Below are positions 1-8,342 of a stretch of DNA of 64,000 nt, one piece after another (the first letter of the stretch is position 1; each line of letters begins with the position of its first letter). The position numbers and the translations under genes were made by a program. The stretch is from positions 182,631 through 246,630 of the forward strand of contig NZ_JABGCB010000003.1 of NCBI RefSeq assembly GCF_013149295.1, in the 5' to 3' direction. The DNA comes from Novosphingobium sp. SG751A (GTDB lineage Bacteria > Pseudomonadota > Alphaproteobacteria > Sphingomonadales > Sphingomonadaceae). Below the pieces are notes generated by a model. The model saw nothing but the letters and a program-made list of their open reading frames with translations. It did not search any database and was not told the origin of the DNA.

Positions 1-316
1 TTCGACCCTCCATTCGACGGTAGCCCGAGACGACACGGAAGGAAGGCACCAGATTCCTGGCAACGACCGCCCACGGACCTTCTCCGGCTCGCGCACCGAT
101 TTCCTCAAGCGTCGGTACGCCATTCTTTAATGACAAGCGGAGTCGAAGCGTCTCGTCCTTGGCGCCGTCCCAGGTGACTGTCAGTCCCTCGTTGTCACTT
201 TCAGCGATGAGTCCGTCGGCTCGCTGATAGCCGTCCAGGTTGCAGAAGGACGCCGCCGAAGCGATGGACGATGTAAAGGCAGAGAGCCCGATGCCGATAA
301 GCAGAAGGTGCTTCAT
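1..316 (-). CDS. Secreted protein of unknown function, N-terminal part
   Basis: The frame is open from an ATG at 314-316 to the left edge, so only about 105 N-terminal residues are visible. The protein begins with a typical Sec signal peptide: a positive start (MKHLLL), a hydrophobic stretch, and a likely cleavage site after SIASAA, followed by SFCNLDGYQRADG. A mature exported protein is therefore expected in the periplasm or outside the cell. I do not recognise the family. It lies about 100 bp downstream of the TonB-dependent receptor gene on the same strand, so it may be the second gene of that transcription unit and help handle the receptor's substrate. This role is inferred from position only. 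Confidence 0.6.
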   Translation of the reverse strand, partial: MKHLLLIGIGLSAFTSSIASAASFCNLDGYQRADGLIAESDNEGLTVTWDGAKDETLRLRLSLKNGVPTLEEIGARAGEGPWAVVARNLVPSFRVVSGYRRMEGR

Positions 317-414
317 TCCAATCTCCGTGACTGAAACGACAAGAGCAAGCAAATCAGATAGCCTTGCTTGCTCCGCCGTCAGGACGCGTTCTGCACTTTC
401 AAGTCCTCATTAGA

Positions 415-3291
415 CTAAAAATTGAATCGCAAGCCGGCATTATACATTCTTCCGATCCGATCGTAATTATTGCGGGCATTAGGGATCGAAAACGATGATG
501 GCGGCGCAATATCGATTGGGGGTTCCCGGTTAAAGATATTGTTGACGGTCAGGTAAAGCTCGGCGTCTAAGCCAAGCTTTTTTAGCTTATAGCTTAGAGT
601 GGCATCGGTATAGAACACCGCCGGGATGTCATTCTCGTCCGTGTAAACGCCCTCAACCTTGGTAGCGTCCATCAGCGCAGGTCCGATGTACCGTTGCTGC
701 ACGAAAACCTTCCAGGTCTCGGTGTCATATGCAAGCTGGGCGGTGACGCGCCAGTGCGGAGCAACGTCGCCGCCGAGGGTCGAAATTTTCGTCGAATTGG
801 GTGGGGTCGTGTAGTTCGACAAAAGCCGGGTGGCTAGTACACGCAGAGAAAGGGGATTGCCGAAGAGGTTGGTTCGATAGCCCGCTTCAAAGTCGATGCC
901 CGACGTGGCCAACACATTGAGGTTGAGACCGGGAGTCGCGACCGTTGCCACCCCATTGGCGAAATTGATCTGCGAACAGTAGATTGTCTGACCTGCCGCA
1001 CAGTTATCCAGCGTCTGCTGGATAGTAAGCGAGGCGATGGCGCCCTTAATCTTGATGTTATAATAGTCGGCCGAGAAGGAAAGGCCGGGTGCAAAAGTCG
1101 GTGTAAGCACGACGCCATAAGCCTGGGTTAGCGCCTTCTCCGGCTGGAGGTCGGGGTTGCCCGCGATGACGTTCAGCGTCGGCGTCGTCACTCCGCCCGC
1201 GCTCGATGGATAGATGCTCGTCGTCGTGAACTGCGTCGCGGCGTTGAAAAGCTCAAGAATATTTGGCGCGCGGATATCACGTGAGACCGAGCCACGCAAA
1301 CGGATGTCGTCGATTACCTGCCAGTCGGCTCCAACCTTCCAGGTAGTCACCCCCCCGGTCTGGCTATAATCGGTGTGGCGCGCCGCCACATCGAACGCCA
1401 GCGACCGTGCGAATGACTTGTCTTTCAGAATTGGGACGCCGAGTTCGACGAACGCCTCCTTCACGTTAAACGAACCGGAGAACGGTAGCGGATTGAAGAA
1501 GCGATACGGCCCCAGCTTGTTGTTCAACGCGGCTGGGACACCGCGGATTCCGGTAGCATCGATGCGGGTCGGCGAGAGCGCGTCGGTCGTCTGGTAAGCG
1601 CTCTCCTCACGATATTCCACACCAGCAGCGATCGAAATCGGCCCAGCTCCCAGTTGGAAAGTCGAACCCAAGTCTCCCGAAACACTGGCCTGAGCGACAT
1701 AGGTAGTGAGGTGAAATTCCTTCGAAGAGTCGCCGATCGTATAGCCGATCGCCGAGGGGTCAACTGAGCCGTTACCGAAGAAATTGATCGGCTTGCAGCC
1801 CGACGAAAGGCCGGTACCTCCGGGCACGAACACGCCGGCCGCGTTGTAAAATTGCGAACGGCAGACGATCTGCCCCGTCTGAGGGTTCACGACGGCATCG
1901 GCCGCGGCGTAGATATTCGGTGCCAGCGGAAGATTATGCTGGATTTGATCCTGGAACGTGTGCCCTCGTGCGAACGATGCGTTCCAAGCCCACCTTCCTC
2001 CGAATAAGTTCTTGCCCTTGAAGCCGATCGTTTCCTGGTCGGTCAGCGTCTTCGTCGTGAAATTGACGATAGGATAGTCGTTGAGATAGCGTCCCATCGT
2101 GAAGGACGGGATATTATTGGCGGCCATGATCGTCTGGATTGAGGCGGGAATGAATGGATTGCCGCTGTAGATCGTGAACTGATTGCCGCTACCGGTCTCG
2201 AACGCGATCTGGTTCTTGCTGTTGACGAAGTTGTAGGCGAACCGCCCCTCAGCAAACAGCGAGACATCGTCCGAAACGTCATATTCCGCATGGACGAATT
2301 CTGAGTTGCGACGCTGGTCCGGCGCGAAGTTGTAATGCACCTGAGATCCATCGCCGCCGCTCTGGAAACCAGCGCCGGGATTGAACCCGCGGTTGAATGG
2401 CGCGGGAACACCCCCGACAAGAAACTGCGTTCCGCGCAGAATGGTATTGGTGATAAGGCCTCCGTCCGATCCGACAGAGCTCCGAATGCTAGGCACGATC
2501 AGATTGGAGGGCGACGAACTGAGCGTGTTGGGAATGAGGCCGACGGGGTCGTCGAACCAGTCTCGCCCGCTGCTCTCGTTCACGGCGACGCCATATTCCT
2601 TGGCATATTGCGCGCTGGCGATGATGTGGAGCCGGTTGTCGAGGAAGGCTCGCCCCCAGGCCAGCGAACCTTTAAAGTTCCCTAGGTCGCCATAGGTAGA
2701 GATGCCGCCACCGATGTCGCCCTTGAGCCCGGTGAATTTGGTGTCCAGCACGAAATTGACAACACCAGCGACCGCATCGGAACCATAAGCTGCCGAAGCT
2801 CCGCCGGTGACAATGTCGACCCGCTGGATGAGGTTTTGTGGCAACGTGGCGATGTCGACAGAGTTCGCCGCATTGGTGGATACGACGCGTCGACCATTCA
2901 ACAGGACAAGGTTGCGCGTGACACCGAGATTACGCAGATTGAGCAGGCTCGATCCGTTGGTTCCGCCAGCCTGAGACCCAGGATCCGTCGTGGTGGTAAG
3001 TTGCGAAGTGGCAAGCGACGGCAACTGCGCAAGCGCGCTCGCGACATTCGTGGGCGCAACAGCGATCAGATTTTCCCCTGTGAGGACGGTAACCGGAGTC
3101 GGCGCTTGGAAACCGTTAGCAAGCCGCGTACCGGTCACCACAATGTCGGGCGCCGTCTCCGCCTTGGCGGGTTCTTCGGCTTGCTTCTCGACTTGTGCCC
3201 AGGCCGGGCTCGAAAACAGAGCCATCGCCGCTGCAAGTGCTTGAACACCAGCGCCGCTATATTTCCCATGTCCAATCCGACGACTTCTCAT
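415..3291 (-). CDS. TonB-dependent outer-membrane receptor
   Basis: A 958-residue outer-membrane transporter that would import a bulky or scarce substrate using the TonB-ExbB-ExbD system. The frame is open further upstream to 3690, but the ATG at 3289-3291 is preferred because a strong AAGGGGGG ribosome site lies just before it and a signal peptide (ending SPAWA-Q) follows. The mature N terminus carries a TonB-box-like segment (PDIVVTGTRL), then a plug domain with LLNLRNLGVTRNLVLLNGRR and VDIVTGGASAAYGSDAVAG, then a long beta-barrel ending in aromatic GLRFNF. The plug closely resembles that of the truncated receptor near 44 kb. The gene diverges from an MFS transporter gene and may supply the hisD/hut region with substrate; the substrate itself is unknown. 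Confidence 0.9.
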   Translation of the reverse strand: MRSRRIGHGKYSGAGVQALAAAMALFSSPAWAQVEKQAEEPAKAETAPDIVVTGTRLANGFQAPTPVTVLTGENLIAVAPTNVASALAQLPSLATSQLTTTTDPGSQAGGTNGSSLLNLRNLGVTRNLVLLNGRRVVSTNAANSVDIATLPQNLIQRVDIVTGGASAAYGSDAVAGVVNFVLDTKFTGLKGDIGGGISTYGDLGNFKGSLAWGRAFLDNRLHIIASAQYAKEYGVAVNESSGRDWFDDPVGLIPNTLSSSPSNLIVPSIRSSVGSDGGLITNTILRGTQFLVGGVPAPFNRGFNPGAGFQSGGDGSQVHYNFAPDQRRNSEFVHAEYDVSDDVSLFAEGRFAYNFVNSKNQIAFETGSGNQFTIYSGNPFIPASIQTIMAANNIPSFTMGRYLNDYPIVNFTTKTLTDQETIGFKGKNLFGGRWAWNASFARGHTFQDQIQHNLPLAPNIYAAADAVVNPQTGQIVCRSQFYNAAGVFVPGGTGLSSGCKPINFFGNGSVDPSAIGYTIGDSSKEFHLTTYVAQASVSGDLGSTFQLGAGPISIAAGVEYREESAYQTTDALSPTRIDATGIRGVPAALNNKLGPYRFFNPLPFSGSFNVKEAFVELGVPILKDKSFARSLAFDVAARHTDYSQTGGVTTWKVGADWQVIDDIRLRGSVSRDIRAPNILELFNAATQFTTTSIYPSSAGGVTTPTLNVIAGNPDLQPEKALTQAYGVVLTPTFAPGLSFSADYYNIKIKGAIASLTIQQTLDNCAAGQTIYCSQINFANGVATVATPGLNLNVLATSGIDFEAGYRTNLFGNPLSLRVLATRLLSNYTTPPNSTKISTLGGDVAPHWRVTAQLAYDTETWKVFVQQRYIGPALMDATKVEGVYTDENDIPAVFYTDATLSYKLKKLGLDAELYLTVNNIFNREPPIDIAPPSSFSIPNARNNYDRIGRMYNAGLRFNF

Positions 3292-3631
3292 ACGAGACCC
3301 CCCTTTGTTTCCTGATTGCATATCCGCGTTGTGAATGCAGATTCGTCTTTGCAGGGTCAGTGTAGAGGGCTGAAAGTAAAACAGAATATGCGAGTGCCAG
3401 TTTGACCTATGCGAGATGCAGTACGTCATTGATCTTGGGCCGATTGGCTTGTAACTGACATATTTCAAACCCAATGATCGCGATCTGGCCGCTGTCTTCG
3501 GGTGCGCACCGCAGGTCGTAGTGGGGAGGCGCAAACGCGAACCGCGTGGCTTCGGCGCACTCCTGGTTCTAGGCGGTCGCTGCGGCGCGCCAACACATTC
3601 GCCTTTGCGGGCTGACACTTGGGGAACTGCT
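3292..3631. promoter_or_regulatory. Divergent intergenic region between TonB receptor and MFS genes
   Basis: This 340-bp stretch separates the divergent receptor and MFS genes, so it must hold promoters for both. The part next to the receptor start is relatively AT-rich, as expected for a promoter. Both neighbouring frames stay open for part of it, but no start in it has better ribosome-site support than those chosen. No convincing operator repeat was seen. Confidence 0.4.
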
Positions 3632-4819
3632 GTGACCGACGCTAATGAGCAAGCCCCGTCGGGTGCCGCCACGCCGCTGCACCGATACATTATCGCACCC
3701 TACTCGCTTTTGGGCGCGGTGCCCTTTTCGATGGTGCTGTTCATGCCGATGTTCGTCGGTGGCTTTGTCACAGACTTCGGCCTGACCGACCGTCAGGCGG
3801 GAACGCTGGCCGCCTGCAATATCGCCGGTTTCGGCATCGCCTCGCTGCTTGCCTTTCTGTGGGTTGCGCAATGGTCGGTGCGCGGCACGGTCCTGGTTGC
3901 CATGATCGCCTTCATTGTCGCGAACGCCGTCAGCGGCTTCGTCCACGGTTACGCGTCACTGCTTGGCGTCCGGTTCATCGAAGGGCTTGCCGCCGGAACG
4001 GTATCTTCGGGGGTGGTCGTGTCTATCGGCAGGCTTGCCAATGTCGACCGTCAATATGGCATTTGGCTCACGATTCAGCTCCTCTACGGGACGCTCGGTT
4101 TCCTCGCCATTCCGTCGATTTTTTCTGCTTTTGGCTCGACGGGTGGCTTCACGACGATCGCACTGCTCGGCGCGCTGTGTCTTCCTCTTGCCTTCACGCT
4201 ACCTTGTCGGTTGAGCGCCTTGCCGGTGGTAACGAAAGCCGCCAGCGCCGGCTCGGGACACCCCGCTTGGGGAGTGGTTGCGATCCTGGCTTTTTATATT
4301 GGCTTGAATATCGTTTGGGCGTTTCTGGAGCGTATTGGTGCGCGCGCGGGCTTGGACCTGCAGTCGATCAGTTGGGCGCTCTCCATCGCCAATCTGGCCG
4401 GCTTGGCAGGCGCCGTCATCGTTGCCATTGGCGGCAACCGCCTGAACAGGCTTGCCGCTCTAATCACCGGCTTGCCCGTCACTGCGCTCGCGGTACTTGC
4501 GCTCCTCGGCAAACCGAGCCTCATCATCTTTGCCGTTTCGACCTCGGTCTATCTCTTCGGCTGGTGCTTCGTGATCCCGCTGATGCTCGGCGCAATCGGC
4601 GACATCGACATTCGTGGACGCTATGTGGCGCTGGGAAATGCCGCGATCGGCATCGGCCTTGCTGTGGGACCCTATGTCGGCGCGCTGCTGACCGGCCAAG
4701 GCTATGGCTATGATGCCAATCTGTACGCGGGATGCGGGCTCATGTTGGCCAGCGTCGTGCTCATTCTGCCGATCGTCGCGACTCGCTCTCCCTTGTCAGG
4801 AGCGGAGAAGACGCGGTGA
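3632..4819 (+). CDS. MFS transporter
   Basis: A major facilitator superfamily permease of about 395 residues with roughly twelve hydrophobic segments spread over its length. An early loop after helix 2 and a late glycine-rich helix pair (ALGNAAIGIGLAVGPYVGALL) are typical of MFS proteins. The frame is open from 3521, but the GTG at 3632 is favoured: GGGGAA lies just upstream and the protein then starts a short distance before the first membrane helix. It diverges from the TonB receptor and converges on the AraC gene, with a 24-bp tail-to-tail overlap. It is likely the inner-membrane step for the substrate taken up by the receptor. The substrate cannot be read from the sequence. Confidence 0.8.
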   Translation: MTDANEQAPSGAATPLHRYIIAPYSLLGAVPFSMVLFMPMFVGGFVTDFGLTDRQAGTLAACNIAGFGIASLLAFLWVAQWSVRGTVLVAMIAFIVANAVSGFVHGYASLLGVRFIEGLAAGTVSSGVVVSIGRLANVDRQYGIWLTIQLLYGTLGFLAIPSIFSAFGSTGGFTTIALLGALCLPLAFTLPCRLSALPVVTKAASAGSGHPAWGVVAILAFYIGLNIVWAFLERIGARAGLDLQSISWALSIANLAGLAGAVIVAIGGNRLNRLAALITGLPVTALAVLALLGKPSLIIFAVSTSVYLFGWCFVIPLMLGAIGDIDIRGRYVALGNAAIGIGLAVGPYVGALLTGQGYGYDANLYAGCGLMLASVVLILPIVATRSPLSGAEKTR

Positions 4820-5818
4820 AAGGCCATATACGCGCTTGAATGCGGAGGAGAAGTTGTTGGGGTGCCCATAGCCTGCCAACTCCGCGATGCGCGCGACCGG
4901 CTCGTCGGTCTCCTCCAGTAATTTCCGGCCCAGTTCCATCCGACGCTCGATGCAAAAATCCTGAAGGGTCGTGGCATAGATCGCCTTAAATGCGCTCTGG
5001 AGCTTAGTCCGATTTATGCCCACACGGCGAGCGAGACACGAGACACTTGGGGGATTGCAAAATGTCTCTGTCAAGATGCTGTGCGCCTGATGGATCGCCC
5101 GCAGGTCGCGCTCGGCCAAATCAAGCCCGTTATCCGGCTCATCTCCGGCGAGTTGCGACAGCGCGTCGCATAACAACTGCAGCGCGAGGCCCTCGAGATA
5201 TTTGGTGCGAAGCTGGCCGGCGAAAGTGCAGGATGCGATTTCCTGGCAGCTTTTGCGCATGCTGATCGAAAAGGCCATGTTCAAGATGGAGGGTTCACCG
5301 GTCTGCTGCGTGATCGCTTCGAACAGTTTTTTCGGCAAAAGCGACACATCAAGTCCCAGCCCATTCGAAAGATAGGCGGGCGTACAGAACAGCGAAACCC
5401 AAGAGTCGACCGGGCCCTGATCGATACATTCGTAGTCGATCACCCCGTGCGGGTGATAAAATACCTGGCAGGCTGCACCCTCGAGCGGAACATGGCCGAT
5501 GCTATCGACGTAGAGCGCGCTGCGCGCCTGAAGCCGGAAATGGAACTTAAGCAGGCCTTCGCCGTGGCAAGAGAAGATGTTGGGATTCGCATAATTGGCA
5601 CGATTGACGAGAAGAACAAACTCGGGATCGAAGTCAACCCGTTCCCAATGTCCGGTTCCTAATTCCTCGGGGAGATAGAAGCTCCGCGACTTGGCCACGG
5701 CCGAGACAAGCAGGGGTTGATGCCAGCGATGCCATTGTTGGAAAGCGCGCTCCGCATCTCCGCCGAAGCGGATCGGCGCGATGTCCGGTGGAATGGTCGA
5801 TCTGAAATCGTGGATCAT
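4796..5818 (-). CDS. AraC-family transcriptional regulator
   Basis: A 340-residue regulator with an N-terminal AraC-binding-like sensor region and a C-terminal double helix-turn-helix. The DNA-binding part includes CLARRVGINRTKLQSAFKAI and ends with ELAGYGHPNNFSSAFKRVYG, the usual second AraC helix-turn-helix signature. The ATG at 5818 is chosen over the longer open frame because AAGGGG sits just upstream. It is placed between the MFS/TonB pair and the hisD gene. It probably controls one of these in response to a small ligand; which one is not shown by the sequence. Confidence 0.88.
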   Translation of the reverse strand: MIHDFRSTIPPDIAPIRFGGDAERAFQQWHRWHQPLLVSAVAKSRSFYLPEELGTGHWERVDFDPEFVLLVNRANYANPNIFSCHGEGLLKFHFRLQARSALYVDSIGHVPLEGAACQVFYHPHGVIDYECIDQGPVDSWVSLFCTPAYLSNGLGLDVSLLPKKLFEAITQQTGEPSILNMAFSISMRKSCQEIASCTFAGQLRTKYLEGLALQLLCDALSQLAGDEPDNGLDLAERDLRAIHQAHSILTETFCNPPSVSCLARRVGINRTKLQSAFKAIYATTLQDFCIERRMELGRKLLEETDEPVARIAELAGYGHPNNFSSAFKRVYGLSPRLLRS

Positions 5819-5923
5819 GAGACACCCCTTCGAATAGTTGAGCCTTCGCTCTCTCCTGCTTGCCCTCGCACTGTTTCGATAATGCACCGCTGTTTTACGG
5901 CACTCGCCTCGGCAGTCCGCTTG

Positions 5924-7228
5924 TTAGGCGGCGTCCACCCTTATGCTCACTGATAGGGCGTGGCTATGCAAGCCTTCGGACGTGGCCAAGGCGACCGCAT
6001 AACGGCCGATCGCCCGCAATCCCTGTTCGGTGCATCCGATGATGGAGCTTCGCTTGATAAAGTCGAAAACCGAAAGCCCGCTGCCATATCGCGCAACCCG
6101 CGACGTCGGTAGGACATGGTCGGGCCCTGCGATATAGTCGCCGATCGCCTCCGGCGTGTGCCGGCCGAGGAAGATTGCCCCAGCATGCTTGATCCGCGCC
6201 ATTAGTGCTTCGGGGTCGTCGATGCTCAGTTCCAGATGCTCTGGCGCGAACCGGTCGACGAGTCGTGCGGCTTCGTCGAGCGATGCAACGGTGATGATCG
6301 CGCTGTTATTCTCCCACGCGGACCGAGCTACCGCCTCGCGGAGATGGCCCTCCAACTGCTGCGCAATTGCGGATGCAACACGGTCCGCCAGATCCGTGTC
6401 ATCGGTCACCAAGATGGTCTGCGCGGCCGGATCGTGTTCTGCTTGGCTCAGCAGGTCTGCAGCAATCCACGCGGGATTGCTGAACTTGTCGGCGACCACG
6501 AGGATTTCCGATGGCCCCGCGATCGTGTCGATACCGACCTTGCCGAACACCTGCCTTTTCGCTTCGGCAACGAATGCGTTGCCTGGCCCCACGATCTTAT
6601 CGACGGGAGCGATGGCGGCGGTGCCGTAGGCCAGCGCGGCAACCGCCTGCGCGCCACCCACGCGGTAGATCTCGTCAACGCCGGCAATCTCCGCTGCGAC
6701 CAACACCAAAGGGTTCACAACGCCACCGGGAGTGGGCACCACCATCGCAACCCGCTGGACGCCCGCTACACGCGCGGGGATCGCATTCATCAGCACGCTC
6801 GAGGGATAGGAGGCGAGCCCGCCAGGAACATACAGACCCACGGAATCGATCGGCGTCCATCGCCATCCGAGCGAAATTCCCGCCTCGTCGGTCCAACGGT
6901 CGTCCTTAGGCAGTTGACGCTCATGATAGACACGGATTCGCTCGGCCGCGACGAGCAGCGCCTCGCGCAGTTCAGGATCACATGCCGCGGAGGCCGCGGC
7001 GACTTCGTCTCGAGAGACCCGCAGGCCCCGCGCACCGACATCATAACGGTCGAATTGCTCGGTGTAGGACTGCAGGGCGGCATCGCCGCATTCGCGGATT
7101 GCTGAAATGATCTCAGCGACGATCGATGAAACGTCGGAGTCGCCGGCGCGCGCCTCCCGCTCAATCGCCATGAACGCGGTGATTGCGGGCTCGAAATCCA
7201 GAGCGCGGGAATCCAGTCTCAGCACCAT
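5924..7228 (-). CDS. hisD: Histidinol dehydrogenase, probably catabolic paralogue
   Basis: A 434-residue enzyme of the HisD family, which oxidises L-histidinol to L-histidine in two NAD-dependent steps. Family landmarks are present: PGNAFVAEAKRQVFG, the zinc-ligand segment LSQAEHDPAAQ, the catalytic Glu-His pair in FAPEHLELS, GDYIAGPDHVLPT and the C-terminal EGLHSHALS histidine. Catalytic residues therefore look intact. The ATG at 7228 follows an AAGGAT site and gives the normal family length. It does not lie next to hisG or other biosynthetic his genes but faces hutC, with a HutC-like palindrome in the shared promoter region. This suggests a degradative role, feeding histidinol or a related imidazole compound into the hut pathway. 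A biosynthetic backup role cannot be excluded. Confidence 0.88.
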   Translation of the reverse strand: MVLRLDSRALDFEPAITAFMAIEREARAGDSDVSSIVAEIISAIRECGDAALQSYTEQFDRYDVGARGLRVSRDEVAAASAACDPELREALLVAAERIRVYHERQLPKDDRWTDEAGISLGWRWTPIDSVGLYVPGGLASYPSSVLMNAIPARVAGVQRVAMVVPTPGGVVNPLVLVAAEIAGVDEIYRVGGAQAVAALAYGTAAIAPVDKIVGPGNAFVAEAKRQVFGKVGIDTIAGPSEILVVADKFSNPAWIAADLLSQAEHDPAAQTILVTDDTDLADRVASAIAQQLEGHLREAVARSAWENNSAIITVASLDEAARLVDRFAPEHLELSIDDPEALMARIKHAGAIFLGRHTPEAIGDYIAGPDHVLPTSRVARYGSGLSVFDFIKRSSIIGCTEQGLRAIGRYAVALATSEGLHSHALSVSIRVDAA

Positions 7229-7370
7229 GACATATCCTTCAGCCTGCCCATCACCAACCCGGAGGGCTGGGCGGCAGTTATTCAGCGTGTCATCTGCCCG
7301 TTTTGCCACGGGCATGCCGCCTGCCCAGGGGCAGCGACCTTCCCGTGTATATAGCAGCAGATCAGATATT

Positions 7371-7382
7371 ATGTATGCACAT
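7371..7382. promoter_or_regulatory. Putative HutC operator 1 (hisD-hutC intergenic)
   Basis: ATGTATGCACAT, extended by one base on each side to perfect TATGT/ACATA arms, lies between the divergent hisD and hutC genes. The same ATGT-N4-ACAT pattern occurs twice in front of hutI/hutF. Sharing of the pattern within one pathway supports a HutC site; HutC regulators of the GntR family are known to bind such TA-rich palindromes. Confidence 0.6.
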
Positions 7383-7525
7383 ATTATCACGGCATGCAAG
7401 TGCGCCGTCTAATGGCCCGAACGCGCTCGCGACTGGATTAAACTTTTCACTCTCGGCGCACAACGCAGGATGGTCTAACGGGCGTCATTCGGTGCAAAGG
7501 GAGCGGTTATGCACAAAAGGTCGAA

Positions 7526-8299
7526 ATGGGTTCTGCATCTCTTGATGCCAGCGATAGGTCGAGGCGCCGAAGGATCGGTCTGGGTGACGGCGGCGAGGGC
7601 AGCCTGATGGCGGTCGTGTCGCACCGCTTCGTCAAGGGCGCTATCCTCGGCCGCATCCAATCCGGGGAATGGGGTCTCGGCGATTTAATTCCGGCCGAAA
7701 CCGACCTGGCGGTCCACTATGGGTGCGCGCGCGCGACGGTGAACCGAGCGCTACGTGAACTCGCCGAAGAAGGCCTTGTGTTACGCAAGCGCAAGGGCGG
7801 CACGCGCGTCCGGCAGATGCCGGTCCGTCAGGCCAAGCTCGCGATTCCGGTCATTCGCGAGCAGATCGAAAGCGCCGGCGCCGTTTACAGACATCATACG
7901 ATCACACGCGAGGTTCGTGTCCCCGATGAGGTTTCGCGCAAGAAACTCAATCTCCGCGAGGATATTTCGGCCGCCTATATCGAAACCCTTCATCTGGCCG
8001 ACAACGCGCCCTATGCATTTGAACGGCGTTGGGTGAATGTGGACGCAATACCCGATTTTCTAAATGTCGACCTCGCGGCGGTCAGTGCTAATGAATGGCT
8101 CGTTCGCTCGGTGCCCTTTTCGCTCGGCAGCCTGTCCTTCTGCGCGATCAAGGCCGACGCGCTCATCGCAAAGTCGCTAGGCTGCGCCGTCGACGCTGCG
8201 ATATTCTCGATGAATAGGACGACGTGGCTCGATGACCGCCTCATAACCGATATGGAACTATTGTTTCGCGAGGGCTATATTCTTCAGTCGGTGCTTTGA
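7526..8299 (+). CDS. hutC: Histidine utilization repressor HutC (GntR/UTRA family)
   Basis: A GntR-family repressor of the HutC subfamily, which releases hut promoters when urocanate binds. The N-terminal winged helix contains IPAETDLAVHYGCARATVNR and the following ALRELAEEGLVLRKRKGGTR. The rest, from about residue 110, fits a UTRA ligand-binding domain, ending in DMELLFREGYILQSVL. The start at 7526 has AAAGG upstream; a second ATG at 7607 would remove 27 residues and still leave the whole winged helix, so the start is not settled. It diverges from hisD and lies upstream of the hut genes. Matching palindromes in front of hisD and in front of hutF/hutI are its probable operators. Confidence 0.9.
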   Translation: MGSASLDASDRSRRRRIGLGDGGEGSLMAVVSHRFVKGAILGRIQSGEWGLGDLIPAETDLAVHYGCARATVNRALRELAEEGLVLRKRKGGTRVRQMPVRQAKLAIPVIREQIESAGAVYRHHTITREVRVPDEVSRKKLNLREDISAAYIETLHLADNAPYAFERRWVNVDAIPDFLNVDLAAVSANEWLVRSVPFSLGSLSFCAIKADALIAKSLGCAVDAAIFSMNRTTWLDDRLITDMELLFREGYILQSVL

Positions 8300-8342
8300 G
8301 CCTTGTCCGCACGCAAACAGGCTAGCGTGCTGACCACTGATC

